64,000 nucleotides of DNA, from NCBI RefSeq assembly GCF_033473495.1, contig NC_088941.1:2728001-2792000 (forward strand). Direction: 5' to 3'. Positions 19,093 through 29,591 of the stretch are shown piece by piece. Origin of the DNA: Cercospora beticola (lineage: Eukaryota; Ascomycota; Dothideomycetes; Mycosphaerellales; Mycosphaerellaceae). The notes under the pieces were generated by a model, which was not told the origin of the DNA, did no database searches, and saw only the letters and a list, made by a program, of their open reading frames with translations. Positions within the stretch are counted from its first letter, which is position 1. The number at the start of each line of letters is the position of its first letter. The position numbers and the translations under genes were made by a program.

Positions 19093-20300
19093 GGATGAGG
19101 GCTTGATGCACCTGGTGGCAAGTTCCTTTCCTTCTCGCGAACTTCACTCAGAGTTGTCGACAGATGCTCCGTGGACGAGTGGCCCAGGTATCGCTGTGTC
19201 GTGCCGTTTCGCTGAGCTAGAGGCTGGATATCTGCGCGTCTTTCCCGGATGATGATAGTCTCGCCTTCGCTTCGTGGGTCTGAGATGGATGTGCGCTCCG
19301 TGCTCTGCCTGGGATACGCTCTTCCGATCCTCGTATCTCTGGTTCGAGCAGCGTCTCTGGGGCACCCTGCCTCGAGAAGCGACGCAAGCGTAGCACGAAG
19401 CTTGCGACGAGAAACCACACAGCGAGGAGGATCTCGGAGTCTCTGTTTGCTGTGCGGAAGTAAGCCTCTGGAGAAAGATGTACTTTCTGGCGTTCAAATT
19501 CAATCGTTGCGCGACAAATCGAGGGAGTGTACACCTTGATGTTTCTGGGGAGGTTTGTTGCGCAGTTGGCCTTCGCCAGGTCGATCAGGAGAGCTGTGTC
19601 AACAGGCCACGAACGTGGGCTGCGAGTTAGTCTGGGTAAGTTGTCTCGTGGTCTGCGAAGTCTGGTGATATTGGCTGTTTGCACCTCTCGACGTTGCGTG
19701 AACCTGCCGACCTTCACTAACTAGGTCGAAAAGCGATGATTCTGGAAGCTGGTAGCGATCATTGCTGAGAACAGAAAGAAGGAATTCGAAAAGACCTAGA
19801 AGAACCCCACTTGACTAAGGGCAAACGTTCGCTAGGTATCGGAGTTGCTGCCTGAAGCTTTACTTGCACTTGTCGATTCGTCTTGGTGATTCACGTCTTG
19901 CTCGGTACTGTCCGCTGGAGTGGTTCTCTCAAGGCGTGGTCCGCATCTCAGGTGTACGGGGTTTCCAAGTGCTTCCGAGGGTCGCTCTGCGTTGGTCGTG
20001 TCCGGAGACCTTCAGCTAAAAATGTAAGTCGCAGAATGGATCAGTACTCAATCATTAGTGAAAACGCCATACTCTCTCACAATCCTCGTACCACCCGCTT
20101 ACCACTCCCCTGCGCGTGTGAACGAGACCCGAGTAGAGCAAAACCTGTACAAATCTGCTGAGCGAGGCTATTGTAGCATACCAGAGCGCGCTGAACCACG
20201 CCTCCGTCTCTCCAACACCCTTCTGTATTGCTTTCTCCACACATCACACCCCATCCTGTGATCCTCACCACTCTATCCAGTTCTCATCTTATCGTGTTCT
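19093..20300. other. Gene-poor stretch with one doubtful minus-strand exon
   Basis: A minus-strand frame (about 19217-19715, no ATG) contains a membrane-like segment ILLAVWFLVASFVLRL. It begins just after a TTAG that could be a splice acceptor. No upstream exon was found, so I do not call a gene. The rest holds nothing recognised. The last part is 3' flank of COX6. Confidence 0.35.
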
Positions 20301-21001
20301 TCACGAGCTCTCTGGGTACATGGTCTCCTTAAGGTTGATTCCAAGCTCTTCCCGGATACCACTGAGCTCCTGAATGTACTCATCATACTGTCCCTTGTTC
20401 TCAACCTTGGCCTTGATTCCTGTAGCGAACATAGTCAGCTCCACGCCTCGCATTCCCTCGGCATATGGTATGATTTACCCTCAAATATTCTCACGGCAGT
20501 TGGGTAGTCATCAACCCTCCGCGCAGCCCTCAATGCAGCGGTGATGACGGAAGGCGATGGGACCAAATCGTAGGCGAAAGCATTGTTGAGGTTGCGCTGC
20601 AGCTCGAAAACATCCTGGACTTGCTCGAACTCCTTCTCGTACCTGCATTAGATGCATGGTTAGCACGTGTGTATCCCAAACTATCGCATCTCATGACCTG
20701 GTCCGATGGATGAGGCAGTTTGCGGGCGTTTTCCACGCTCTGTCCACTCCCCTCCAGCCATTGACATCCGGAATGGCCCCGGCCGCAACTCTGCATCTTA
20801 CCTGGCGGTGAACTCCTCGAAGCTCTCCTCGTGGTGTGGGTCATGCGCGTCGTGATCGGCGAATTTTGTGGTCGCGGTGGAAAAGGCAGAGGTGGTAGGG
20901 CGGAACTGTGAGACCTGGAAGCTGCGCATTGGGCGGACGCGGCAGGACTGCGCACTGAAGCGCGATGCCCGCGCTACACGAGCGAGGACGGCGGAAGACA
21001 T
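20301..21001 (-). CDS. COX6: Cytochrome c oxidase subunit 6
   Basis: Nuclear-encoded subunit (animal COX5A family) of mitochondrial complex IV, on the matrix side of the inner membrane. Three exons on the minus strand: 21001-20802, 20642-20479 and 20419-20301, giving 160 residues. Introns are 159 and 59 nt. Both have GTAAG/GTAAA donors and CAG acceptors, and the second has a CTGAC branch site. The first ~45 residues are rich in Arg, Ser and Ala, as expected for a mitochondrial presequence. The mature part shows the family signatures ESFEEFTARYEKEF, DVFELQRNLNNAFAYDLVPS and YPTAVRIFEGIKAKVENK. Start chosen at MSSAVLARVARAS. The frame and length match the fungal family, and this is the only clear core gene in the first 24 kb. 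Confidence 0.95.
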
Positions 21002-22479
21002 TGTATCGGCGAGGAGTGGAGAGGGGATTGAGTGTGTTGACGGCGGTGGTGGTGGTGATGTTGCTGGCGCTGGCAACCAAAAGTCTGTGTCGTCGTTCTC
21101 AATCCAGCTTGCTCCTAACCTTCCCGCTGGTCCTTGCCAAGGCGCTCGGCTAGATTCCGGCCTTTTGATTGCACGTCGCCGACAACACGACGGCGATGTG
21201 TTGATGAGTGTTATTTACGACTATTCGCGTGATACAATGCTATTCTACCTACTGCGACAATGTCTGCCACGCGATCTTTCCAAGCAAGGAAGATCTTGAG
21301 CTTGAAGAGCTGCCATCTTTTTCAGCCAATGAGCTGCAAGCTTATGCCGAGCTTACATGCACGTCATGAAAGGCGAAGGGACGTCAGGAGGTGCTGCGAA
21401 GAAAATAATTGGTTCTACATTGAAAGCTGGGAAATGGCACGCGAAGAAGAAGTGCATGCAGAAAATGTATATAGTGCCCATTGCGTATGCTGCATGCTGC
21501 ATGCTGCAAGCCCAAGGCTCTAATAAATTTACCAAATGGAGCGATATGTCCAGGATGAAGTCCTCCGGACTCCTGAAAGGATACCATCGAGACACTTCAC
21601 GATGTTCTGGGACTTCGGGAGTCATCGATAGCTCGGTATGAACATGATCAATTAGAAGGTCGAGTACCTACAAGTGCTGTAGTGAACAAAGCCGCTGGCC
21701 AGGCAATGCTCCCGCAGCTCATGAGTTTCATAACGGCTTTCAAGAGGCCTGCGACAAGGCCAATCCACGCCATCGTTGTTCATAGGATGCCGCATACGCC
21801 GCCGTGAATAGTGGAGTGCCGGCTAGAGACCGTGCGAACCGCATGTGACTCACGGATCCTTCACTTGAACACTCATAAAGCTTCAGCGACAGTCTTCTGC
21901 CATCCAATAGAAACAAAGCTTCGTAGATCAGCGGAAGATCGCCGGGCTCATATCGTTGCAAATGCAATAAAATGAAACCCGGAGGGCGTAGGATCGAAAC
22001 CTACCGATGCTAAAGTGGCCTTCATTTTTTGCCATTTCTTTTGCCATTTCTTTTGCCGTCTCTTTCGCAAATATGTCAGCAGCGACATGCTGGATTTTTG
22101 GTCATCGATAGCATTGAAGGATTGTCGCACTCTGGCATCATCGCAGTCTGGCAACTTCGTGAAATCAATCCTGACGATTGGAGTGCCGTTATATTACGGT
22201 AGGTCAACATTCGCAAGGGACAGTTCATGTCTCCGCGTTTACGGACCGAGGTCCAGATGACGACCATGGGGCCTGTGTGAAGGATACGCTTGGCCATGGC
22301 CAGTCGTTTTCATCCAGATCCGCAAGTCGCCCGGCCGTAGTCATTCAGCGTAATACTGGATTGGTCCCTTGGCGCGAGCTGTGTGGCCTCAGACATGCGG
22401 CCCATCACAATATGACTCACCTCGACAAACACAACAGTCATATACCATTATATCTCTACCACTCCATCAATCTCATCAA
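21002..22479. other. Intergenic stretch with short repeats, no supported gene
   Basis: Contains the COX6 promoter and a run of TGCTGCATGCTGCATGCTGC at about 21487-21508. A short tandem repeat lies at 22027-22062. At about 21975-22010 (minus strand) a tRNA-like T-arm (GTAGG-TTTCGAT-CCTAC) has no matching D-arm. A 94-residue frame at 21357-21641 is basic and unlike any known family; not called. Confidence 0.45.
22027..22062 (+). repeat. 12-bp tandem repeat, three units
   Basis: Units TTTTGCCATTTC, TTTTGCCATTTC and TTTTGCCGTCTC follow each other directly. A simple slippage array; no function is evident. Confidence 0.85.
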
Positions 22480-22551
22480 GCCTTGGTAGCTCAGCGGAAG
22501 AGCGACAGTCTGATAAGCTGTAGGTCGACAGTTCGATTCTGTCCCTGGGTA
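22480..22551 (+). tRNA. tRNA-Ile-like gene with anticodon GAT
   Basis: A cloverleaf can be drawn by eye. The D-arm is GCTC/GAGC with an A-box-like TAGCTCAGCGG. The anticodon arm is ACAGT/GCTGT with loop CTGATAA (anticodon GAT). The variable loop is AGGTC and the T-arm GACAG/CTGTC has loop TTCGATT. The acceptor stem GCCTTGG/CCTGGGT has two G-U pairs and one T-T mismatch. A TTTT follows six bases after the discriminator A, as for a polymerase III terminator. Nuclear fungal isoleucine tRNAs normally carry AAT or TAT; GAT is the organelle and bacterial form. It may be a mitochondrial insertion, a transferred gene or a decayed tRNA. Confidence 0.6.
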
Positions 22552-22796
22552 TTCTCTTTTCTTCTTTTTACCGGGCGTTCGTACCGCAAGGTAGACAGGT
22601 CGTGGCGTCGATCAATTCAGGCCCCGATATCTCCTTCGCTGCAAGGCTCTTCGAGGATATGGACCAGCGGATATTTTGGGTTGTCGTCAGGTGTCGATAT
22701 CGAGCTGTGTTGCGGGAAATTCTTGCTGTCTGGATGTCGACATGTTCAAGCCGGGCCAGACTTTTGCCAGAGTCGAAAGCGCCAGGAACCAAGCTC

Positions 22797-23494
22797 TTAT
22801 AAGCGATCGGGATCCTCATCATAGCCCATGCCCTTCCTGAACCACTTTAACACACCACGGGCTTGCATTTCAGCAGCGAACTCTTTCACCGTCTCGGCTT
22901 CATGCAGACCAGTTGATCCGGAAATGCTGCCAGGAGCGTCGTTCTCATGTCGCATCTCGGCAGGTTTCGCAACGTAGTGGAAGTCTTTGTAACGAAGGCG
23001 CTACGCACAAACATCAGTCAGCATTGATGAGCAGCTAGCCGGAGCCACGCGAAGGAGTCTGACCTACAGACACAGCGCTTGTCCAGTTCTCGACTCCGGC
23101 TCTATGGCCTTCCACGTACATGATCCCAGGCGCGCCTGGGCGAATCAAGGCGTAGACATCTTCAGCTGATGCAGCCTGCCGGAGTTTGGCAACTTTCTTC
23201 TGAGATCGAATGTGGTGCGTGCGGATGAGAGCGTTCCAGGCTCGGCCGCTGGCGCCCGTCATACTGGCTCAGGTCCAATCGCTCGATGTAAGCGGCCGCA
23301 TGCATTCGCCATTGGGAAGAAATACACCTCGGGGTCGTGACAATGATCAAAGGCGGTGGATGTACAGACGAGGTCGATGTGAACTATTGTTGCCTAAAGT
23401 CGTGGCACTCGCCTGCAACTCCATCGCCAGCCAAGATCTTTCTCCTCTCTTTCAAACAATGTGCCCACCATCGGTAATGCAACTGTGCGTTCAT
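22797..23494 (-). pseudogene. DUF1115/RWD-type protein, 5' part broken
   Basis: The C-terminal part is well preserved. Exon 23262-23068 (from an in-frame ATG, MTGASGRAWNAL) and exon 23000-22797 are joined across a 67-nt intron with GTAGGT, a CTGAC branch site and TAG. They give 132 residues containing HHIRSQKKVAKL, APGIMYVEG and LRYKDF. This pattern (HHI…K…GxPGxxxVEG) is that of the domain found C-terminal to RWD domains and in Prp3. Upstream, in another frame, lie DHCHDPEVYFFPMANACGR, VHIDLVCTSTAF and ERTVALPMVGTLFEREEKD. These look like the same protein but are cut by a TAG in frame (about 23405) and a frame change near 23263. I infer a recently broken gene. A short 132-residue protein from the internal ATG is the alternative. 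Confidence 0.55.
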
Positions 23495-24074
23495 CCTGCT
23501 GCGAGCAGGCAAGCTCGCAAGCACATGCACTTCATATCTTCCGGCTCCGCATATACGCATCTCGCAAGGCCGTTCCCCTCCAAAGTGACAAGCAAGATCC
23601 ACTCAGCTCCAGGCAAAATCCTTCAGCTGTCGTCTGCGGGCAATGAGAGAACTCACGGTTAAAGAAATGCACCACTGCAGGGCCTCGCCTACGCCAATGT
23701 GATACAACAAACCCAGAATGGGACGTCTGAACGCTGGAACAATGAGCGAGCTTAGCAGTGCCAAATACGCGTACATGCATTTGCTGCCTGTATGGCTGGC
23801 AGGTCTCGACACCAATTGCAAAGCGGAGGCTATTGATCCTTTAGCTGACCAGAAACTCCGATGGTCTGGCTTTGTGCATAAGCTAGCAGGAATATGTCGT
23901 ACCGGATGCCAGTCTGGGCTGATGTTACATGCAGTGGCAGGCCTGAAGATTGCAGAAGCTCGCATCCATTATAAGCAATCCATAAGTATATGTTCTTCCC
24001 GTCGACTTCCACCCTTGCTCCCCATCCATCTCATCATCAATCTCCTTTGAACACTGTATTACTCATCGCACATC
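23495..24074. other. Intergenic stretch upstream of the aldehyde dehydrogenase
   Basis: No frame with family features is visible on either strand. The final part is presumably the promoter and leader of the plus-strand gene at 24075; CATC-rich pyrimidine tracts precede the start. Confidence 0.45.
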
Positions 24075-25814
24075 ATGGGCTTCCCAATTCCCTCGGAAAA
24101 GATCGAATACAGGCATTACATCAATGGCGAATTTGTCGAATCATCCGACAGCGGCAAATTCGAGCTGAAGTCGCCATACAGCCACGAAAAGATCACCGAC
24201 ATTTGTGAGGCATCTGTCGATGATACAAATCGTGCTGTAGCAGCAGCCAAGGAAGCATTCCCAGCATGGTCTGCAAAGAGCCCCGCCGAACGTGGCGCTC
24301 TTATGAAAGCACTGGCTGGCAAGATCAGAGAAGCACACAACGAGCTCGCACAACTCAATGCTATGGATATGGGACGTCCGGTAAATTCACTGACTTGGGA
24401 ATCGTTGCACACGCCTGACTGGAGTTCGCCAGATTTCTACCTACTTCGACGGCTACTTTGCAGCGTCACTGTTTGAGCACTACGCGGAGTCAGCCTATAC
24501 GGCCAAGGGAGAGACAAGTCTGAACTCGCCTGGCTATATCAACATGACCTTCAGGCAGCCAATCGGTCCTGTAGCGGCAATCATACCATGGAACATCCCG
24601 TAAGACTTTCTCTCCGGCTGCTTGATCAGAATGCACTCGAAAGCTCTTACAAGACATACCTGCCTTCTAATGCCTCCAACAGAACACTGTCTTTCGCCAT
24701 GAAGATCGCACCAGCTGTAGCAGCAGGCTGTACAATTGTGCTCAAGACGTCGGAGAAGGCTCCCCTTACAGTAGGCTCGTTATTTCCAATATGACTTGTT
24801 AGTGTTAACGTGTGTACAGCCCACACTGTGCGCCAAGTTCGCTCATGAGGTTGGATTCCCACCTGGCGTGATCAATGTTCTCAACGGCCACGGAACACCT
24901 TCCGGCGCCACTCTGGCCAGCCACATGGACATCCGCATGGTGAACTTCACAGGGTCGACCATGACTGGCAAGAAGATTCAGCAAATGGCTGCAGGTAGCA
25001 ACCTCAAGAAGGTGGTGCTCGAACTGGGTGGCAAGTCACCAGCCATCATCTTCGAAGATGCCGACATCGTTAAGGCCGCCACGGCGACTTCAGCTTCGAT
25101 GCAAATGCTCATGGGCCAAGCTTGTGTCGCAAACAGCAGAATTTACGTGCAAGAGTCTGTCGCAGATAAGTTCAAGGAGGCTTTCATCGCCATGTTCAAA
25201 GCTGCAAAGAAAGGTGACCCTCTCCTGCCGGAGACTCAGCAAGGTCCTCAAGCCGATCAGCTTCAACATGAGAGGATACAAACATTCTTGCAGGCTGCGA
25301 CTGAGGGCAAGGGTAAGCTGGAGTCTGGAGGCAAACCTGCACAGGTTGATGGGAAGGGCTACTTCATTGAGCCCACCGTCTACTCCAATGTGGACGAGAA
25401 CGAGAAGACTCAAAAAGTAAGCATTACCACACAAAGCTCAAACCGTTTCAAAATTAACACATGCAGCAGGAAGAAGTCTTCGGCCCCTTCGTCAATATCA
25501 ACACATTCAAGACCGAGTCCGAGGCTCTCGAGAAGGCCAACGCGACAGAGTACGGTTTATATGCTGCAGTGTTCACGAAAGACATCAATCGTGCACTCCG
25601 CGTGGCCAAAGCTTTCGAGTCTGGTACCGTTGGCATCAACTGTTCGAGCCCCACAATGGCGATGGATATGCCTTTCGGTGGTTACAAGGGCTCTGGTCAA
25701 GGTAGAGAAGGATATGGCTACAGCATTGAAGAACATTTGGAGCATAAGACTGTGCTGATCAAGATTGATGACGAGGCTGCTTCGCCGCTTCAAAGCGATG
25801 CTCCCAAGGGCTAA
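24075..25814 (+). CDS. Aldehyde dehydrogenase, NAD(P)-dependent
   Basis: Oxidises aldehydes to acids. Five exons: 24075-24380, 24433-24599, 24683-24770, 24820-25416 and 25467-25814, giving 501 residues, the usual length of the family. Introns are 49-83 nt with GTAAAT/GTAAGA/GTAGGC/GTAAGC donors. Family landmarks are INGEFVESSD near the start, IIPWN, the cofactor loop FTGSTMTG, LELGGKSP with the general-base Glu (~255), GQACVANSR with the catalytic Cys (~289), EEVFGPF and the C-terminal PFGGYKGSG. There is no targeting signal, so the protein is probably cytosolic. The fourth intron ends in GCAGCAG, so either of two acceptors three bases apart (25466 or 25469) may be used. The substrate cannot be told from sequence. 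Confidence 0.93.
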
Positions 25815-25990
25815 GACGGGCTATGTCGCGATCAGCTTTGCGGGAGAGCGTGGATGGAAACATCGGACAAACTGATCAACTATCAAATTCACAGCTGTTG
25901 TTTCGCCCAAGCTACACTGTGTGTTCTGATACCGCCGATGTCCATCGATAGGCGTGGCAATAATTAGTCTGAGCATTGGCTTTTCTCCAA

Positions 25991-27223
25991 CTAGCTCATA
26001 GTCTGTCGTAGCAACGGCGCGACTTGCTTTCTGCTCGCTGCAAGATTGTGCTGATCCCAAAGGTGGCAGTGCACGAAGCCTTCCTTAGGCTGCTTCCCAT
26101 CGCCATCCTTCGCGTCCTCTAGTTGCAGGTCCTTCGCACTGTCCGCAAACTTCTCAGCAGCCTCCTTTCCCTTCTCGTCTAGCGCATACAGGACTAATTG
26201 TCGATGGAAGCCTTCGTCATTATTGTATGCAGTCATGATCGCGAAAAGATTGAGTTTTCTTTCCTGCGCCCACTTCTCCACAACCTCATCAAGCTCCTCG
26301 TCTCGCTTCCACAGATACTGCACGTTTTGTACAACACTGCTGATACCCAACTCCAGATCACCTTCTCGCCACTGCTTATAATCCTTCCTAAGGATATCTC
26401 GCAGCGACAGCTCATCAATATTCGACTTGGCGTCATTGATCTCATTAAAGAACCGATCTCGATCATAGTCCTTCCCAAACTTATGCGAGATATTGATCTT
26501 CGCTTCCAGAAATCTCACAGCTTTGGTATCATGCTCAGTAATCTTTTCTTTAGCTTTTATGTTGATGCTGTCGATGAGAATGGAGCCAAGAGCCAATTTG
26601 GCGACTTGAGCGTCCCAGGTTGAGGCGTAGGGAAAGTCGTCGATGAGGCGCGAGTCTGCTTGTGCGGAGCCGATCGTGGATGAGACCATGGAGTCGAGAC
26701 TTTGCCAGCTGGGACGGAGATGATTAATGACGAGGCTATTGCAGCTGGCGGATTTGTTTATCACGCGTGGGGAAGCGCTGGCCGGGACTTTGCTCTCATC
26801 TTCGTGGTGGTCGATTACGGCGACTACGCGAGAAGAGTAGATTTTGCCCAAATCACCCAGGAACGAATTGTGGTCGACGAGTGTCCATTCGGTCTTCTCT
26901 GCTGGGAGTGGCTCAGGCCCTAGATCATCGAGAGTGATAAGCTCGGATGGCTTGATGTCTGCGTGCTTGAGAAGAGCAGTGAGCTCGGGTCTGAGAGCGA
27001 GGTCTGAGGCTGGAATGTTGGTCACGGGTATCCATAGCCTTCCAGTGCGTTTCGATTCGAGTTGACTTGATTGTATGTAACCGTATACAAGGGCAGAGGT
27101 GATGGAGTCGAGATCTGCGGATTCATTGCCGATGACGAATGAGGTGGGCGTTTGATCCTTGATTGCTTGCTGTAAACATCTCTTGGCTGTGACCAGAAAG
27201 GTCCGTATTGACATGCGAGACAT
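25991..27223 (-). CDS. PPX1: Exopolyphosphatase, DHH family
   Basis: Removes terminal phosphate from inorganic polyphosphate. 410 residues, intronless, from the ATG at 27223 (MSRMSIRTF). The frame is open for 41 more codons upstream but only from a GTG, and that stretch is Arg-rich; a non-ATG mitochondrial form cannot be excluded. Metal-binding motifs of the DHH/PPX1 family are in order: GNESADLDS (residues 32-40), LVDHN (115-119) and IDHHEDE (137-143). The DHHA2-type C-terminal half ends in the expected RKQVAPLL. The yeast enzyme has GNESCDLDS at the first motif; here Cys is Ala. The gene is convergent with the aldehyde dehydrogenase and shares a promoter region with SGT1. Confidence 0.93.
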   Translation of the reverse strand: MSRMSIRTFLVTAKRCLQQAIKDQTPTSFVIGNESADLDSITSALVYGYIQSSQLESKRTGRLWIPVTNIPASDLALRPELTALLKHADIKPSELITLDDLGPEPLPAEKTEWTLVDHNSFLGDLGKIYSSRVVAVIDHHEDESKVPASASPRVINKSASCNSLVINHLRPSWQSLDSMVSSTIGSAQADSRLIDDFPYASTWDAQVAKLALGSILIDSINIKAKEKITEHDTKAVRFLEAKINISHKFGKDYDRDRFFNEINDAKSNIDELSLRDILRKDYKQWREGDLELGISSVVQNVQYLWKRDEELDEVVEKWAQERKLNLFAIMTAYNNDEGFHRQLVLYALDEKGKEAAEKFADSAKDLQLEDAKDGDGKQPKEGFVHCHLWDQHNLAASRKQVAPLLRQTMS

Positions 27224-27804
27224 GCTGAAGGCTTGTCTCGATTGAATGTGAACGAATTTGGCAAGTGAGGTGACTGGTTGCACGTGAAACCTGAGGCAGC
27301 AGCTGCGCCGCCTGCAGGGATTGTGAAGTGGCGCCTGTGGCTGCACCTTCTAGCTTCTAGAAGTCCAACTTCGATTCCATCTTCCTAACCTACATCTTTC
27401 ACGACCCACACCTCACGATCAATTCATTTTCAGTCATCGTTTATCCAAAAGAGAATTCCAACGCCAAGATAGAGTTTTCGTAGGAGCATCCTCTGGCTGA
27501 GCGATCGGAAAAGCACCCTCTCTGGATTTACGCAGTCACGCGAGCTCGACAGCAACGAGAGCGGCAGGACTACCAGCTCGCAATCATACACGCGGGCATC
27601 AGGTGTAATCTCGCACCTAGGGCACATCTATTTATCAATCCTGTGCCTTGGCTTCAGCAGGCACGCAAGGTCAGAGCAAGATACCGGTTCCAGCTAGACC
27701 AGCAACGCAGAGAGCAAGCTGAAGCACTAAGACAAGAGGAGAGGGAGTATCAAGCTGCATTCGAGAGAGAATACCTCATCGACCTTGCAGAGACTTGCGC
27801 AATC
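27224..27804. promoter_or_regulatory. Divergent promoter region of PPX1 and SGT1
   Basis: About 580 bases between the two start codons. Both flanking frames extend into it without an ATG. Pyrimidine-rich stretches (for example CATCTTCCTAACCTACATC at about 27380) suit fungal core promoters. No defined binding site is recognised. Confidence 0.45.
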
Positions 27805-28983
27805 ATGGCAGCCAGTGCTGCGCGTGGCAAAAAGGCCCTGGAAGCTGGAAAGTATGAAGAAGCTATCAAGGACTATACTGCCGCGATCGACGAATCCCCA
27901 ACTTCGCCAGACTTCTACATCCAACGCTCCATGGCCTATCAGAGAGCGGGAAACTTCGACGCGGCTCTTGCGGATGCCGAGCAGGGAGTACTGAACGCAG
28001 TGGAACGTGCGAGGAAAGAGCTCATAACAGAAGCTCAATTTCGTCGTGGAGTAGCGCTCTACAAACTCGGGCGCCTCGGCGACGCTCAGTTCATCCTCGA
28101 TCTGGTCAAGCAGCGTGATGAGAAGCACAAGCAAGCCGAAATGTGGATTAACAAGACCAAGATGGATCTGGCCAAGCTCGACCAACACGACGACAAGCGG
28201 AAGCTTACCATTGCTGAAATACCTAGCAAGCCAGCAGCAAGACCGGCTGGCCTACCCGTACCTCCTGCAGCCGCTGTCGCACCCCAGCAGACGCCAGCAG
28301 ACAAAATTCGCTACGACTGGTATCAGAATACGGAGAACATCTACTTCACCCTTATGGCAAAGGGTGTCCCAAAAAATCAATGTGTCGTTCATTTTGAGGA
28401 GCGCTCCTTCAGTGTGACCTTCCCTACAGGCTCGAATTCAAGCTATGACCTTCATATTGAGCCACTGTTCGCACCAGTCGATCCAGAGAGGTGCATAACG
28501 CGTGTCCTCCCTAGCAAGGTCGAAATCATTCTCACCAAAGCACAGCCCGGTGTTAAATGGCGGAAGCTGGAAAGCGATGAGCCACAAAAGGACGCTCCTA
28601 AGGCTGACAGTGTCGCTGGTGGCGATAATAACGCCGACGATGCAGTTAGGCACGCAGTCTTGTCGGAACCTCCGAAGGGCCCTTCGTACCCGACCTCGTC
28701 AAAGAGAGGACCGAAAGACTGGGACAAGGTTGCGAAAGAGGCGATGCCGAAGAGTGAGAAGCCTGGCGCGGTCGAAGATGATGACGACTATGAAGGCGGA
28801 GACGAGGCCAACCACTTCTTCAAGAAGCTCTTCAAGGGAGCCAGTCCGGAGGCACAGCGTGCCATGATGAAGTCATACACCGAGTCCAACGGCACTGCGC
28901 TGTCCACTAACTGGGAAGAAGTGTCCAAAGGCCCAGTCGAGACTACTCCGCCCGATGGTATGGAGGCCAAGCCGTGGAAGTAG
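27805..28983 (+). CDS. SGT1: SGT1 co-chaperone
   Basis: 392 residues, intronless, ATG at 27805 in the context AATCATGGC. Three TPR-like helical repeats cover residues ~1-115 (GKKALEAGKYEEAIKDYTAA opens the first). A Pro/Ala-rich linker follows, then the CS domain (~166-255: IRYDWYQNTENIYFTLMAKG, later KVEIILTKAQPGVKWRKLE). The SGS domain (~304-392) contains KDWDKVAKEAM, an acidic patch, NHFFKKLFKGASPEAQRAMM and SYTESNGTALSTNWEEV. SGT1 bridges Hsp90 to Skp1/SCF and to kinetochore assembly; in fungi it is usually essential. The frame is open 54 codons upstream of the ATG without a start, and that part does not resemble the family. Given the F-box-like genes in this window, an SCF link is of interest but coincidental. 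Confidence 0.95.
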   Translation: MAASAARGKKALEAGKYEEAIKDYTAAIDESPTSPDFYIQRSMAYQRAGNFDAALADAEQGVLNAVERARKELITEAQFRRGVALYKLGRLGDAQFILDLVKQRDEKHKQAEMWINKTKMDLAKLDQHDDKRKLTIAEIPSKPAARPAGLPVPPAAAVAPQQTPADKIRYDWYQNTENIYFTLMAKGVPKNQCVVHFEERSFSVTFPTGSNSSYDLHIEPLFAPVDPERCITRVLPSKVEIILTKAQPGVKWRKLESDEPQKDAPKADSVAGGDNNADDAVRHAVLSEPPKGPSYPTSSKRGPKDWDKVAKEAMPKSEKPGAVEDDDDYEGGDEANHFFKKLFKGASPEAQRAMMKSYTESNGTALSTNWEEVSKGPVETTPPDGMEAKPWK

Positions 28984-29591
28984 GAGCAACACGAAGGCGG
29001 AGTACCAATCGGCAACGAACAGCCTTCTGAAGGCATCGAAGAAATGCTTCGGATGGGGTTGAACGCGTGTTGTGAGGAAGGCAAGGACGGCAAAAATAAT
29101 TGCATTTGGCACGAAGTCGATGCAGACATGGAGTCTGAATGAGAATAAGGAGCGTTCTAGCATGGCGTAAGGGTCGGGAAATATCGGTCGGTCATTCACA
29201 GTAATGACATTCATTTTCATGATGCAGGTAGAAGCACGTATTTCAGTCCAGTGGGAAGCCGAGTTGGGCTTAGCTGTTGCACCTGACTTCCAGAGCGGCG
29301 TGGACTCGCGAGAGGCCCAGCGAGCCGCGGACGACCATATCGTCCTGCGCCAGAGTGTTGAATGCGACTAGCACGTCACTCATGCCCTTCCTAGCCTTGT
29401 TCGCAGCGGATGTCCCAGTATCGGTACGGCCACATAAGCGAATGATGTGCGTAAGGTGGGTTTCCCCTGGAACCACAGCGCTGGCTGGAGACGAAAGATT
29501 CAAAAATCTCGTATCATTTCAGATTCTGGGTATCGTGACACAATGCTTCCCCATCTAGTGCTCTCCAAAACGCCTTCGCTCAATCACGCTA
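28984..29591. other. Intergenic stretch between SGT1 and LCL2
   Basis: Convergent 3' flanks. A short minus-strand frame from an internal Met at about 29386 (MSDVLVAFNTLAQDD) has no family match and is not called. Confidence 0.5.

Noticed and set aside
19217..19717. Minus-strand frame with a membrane-like segment
   Set aside because: It has no ATG and no upstream exon could be found; a possible splice acceptor alone is not enough.
21357..21641. 94-residue basic frame with an ATG
   Set aside because: No family or splice support, and part of it is made from a simple TGCTGCA repeat.
21975..22010. tRNA-like T-arm on the minus strand
   Set aside because: No D-arm, anticodon arm or acceptor 5' half lies at the right distance, so at most a fragment.
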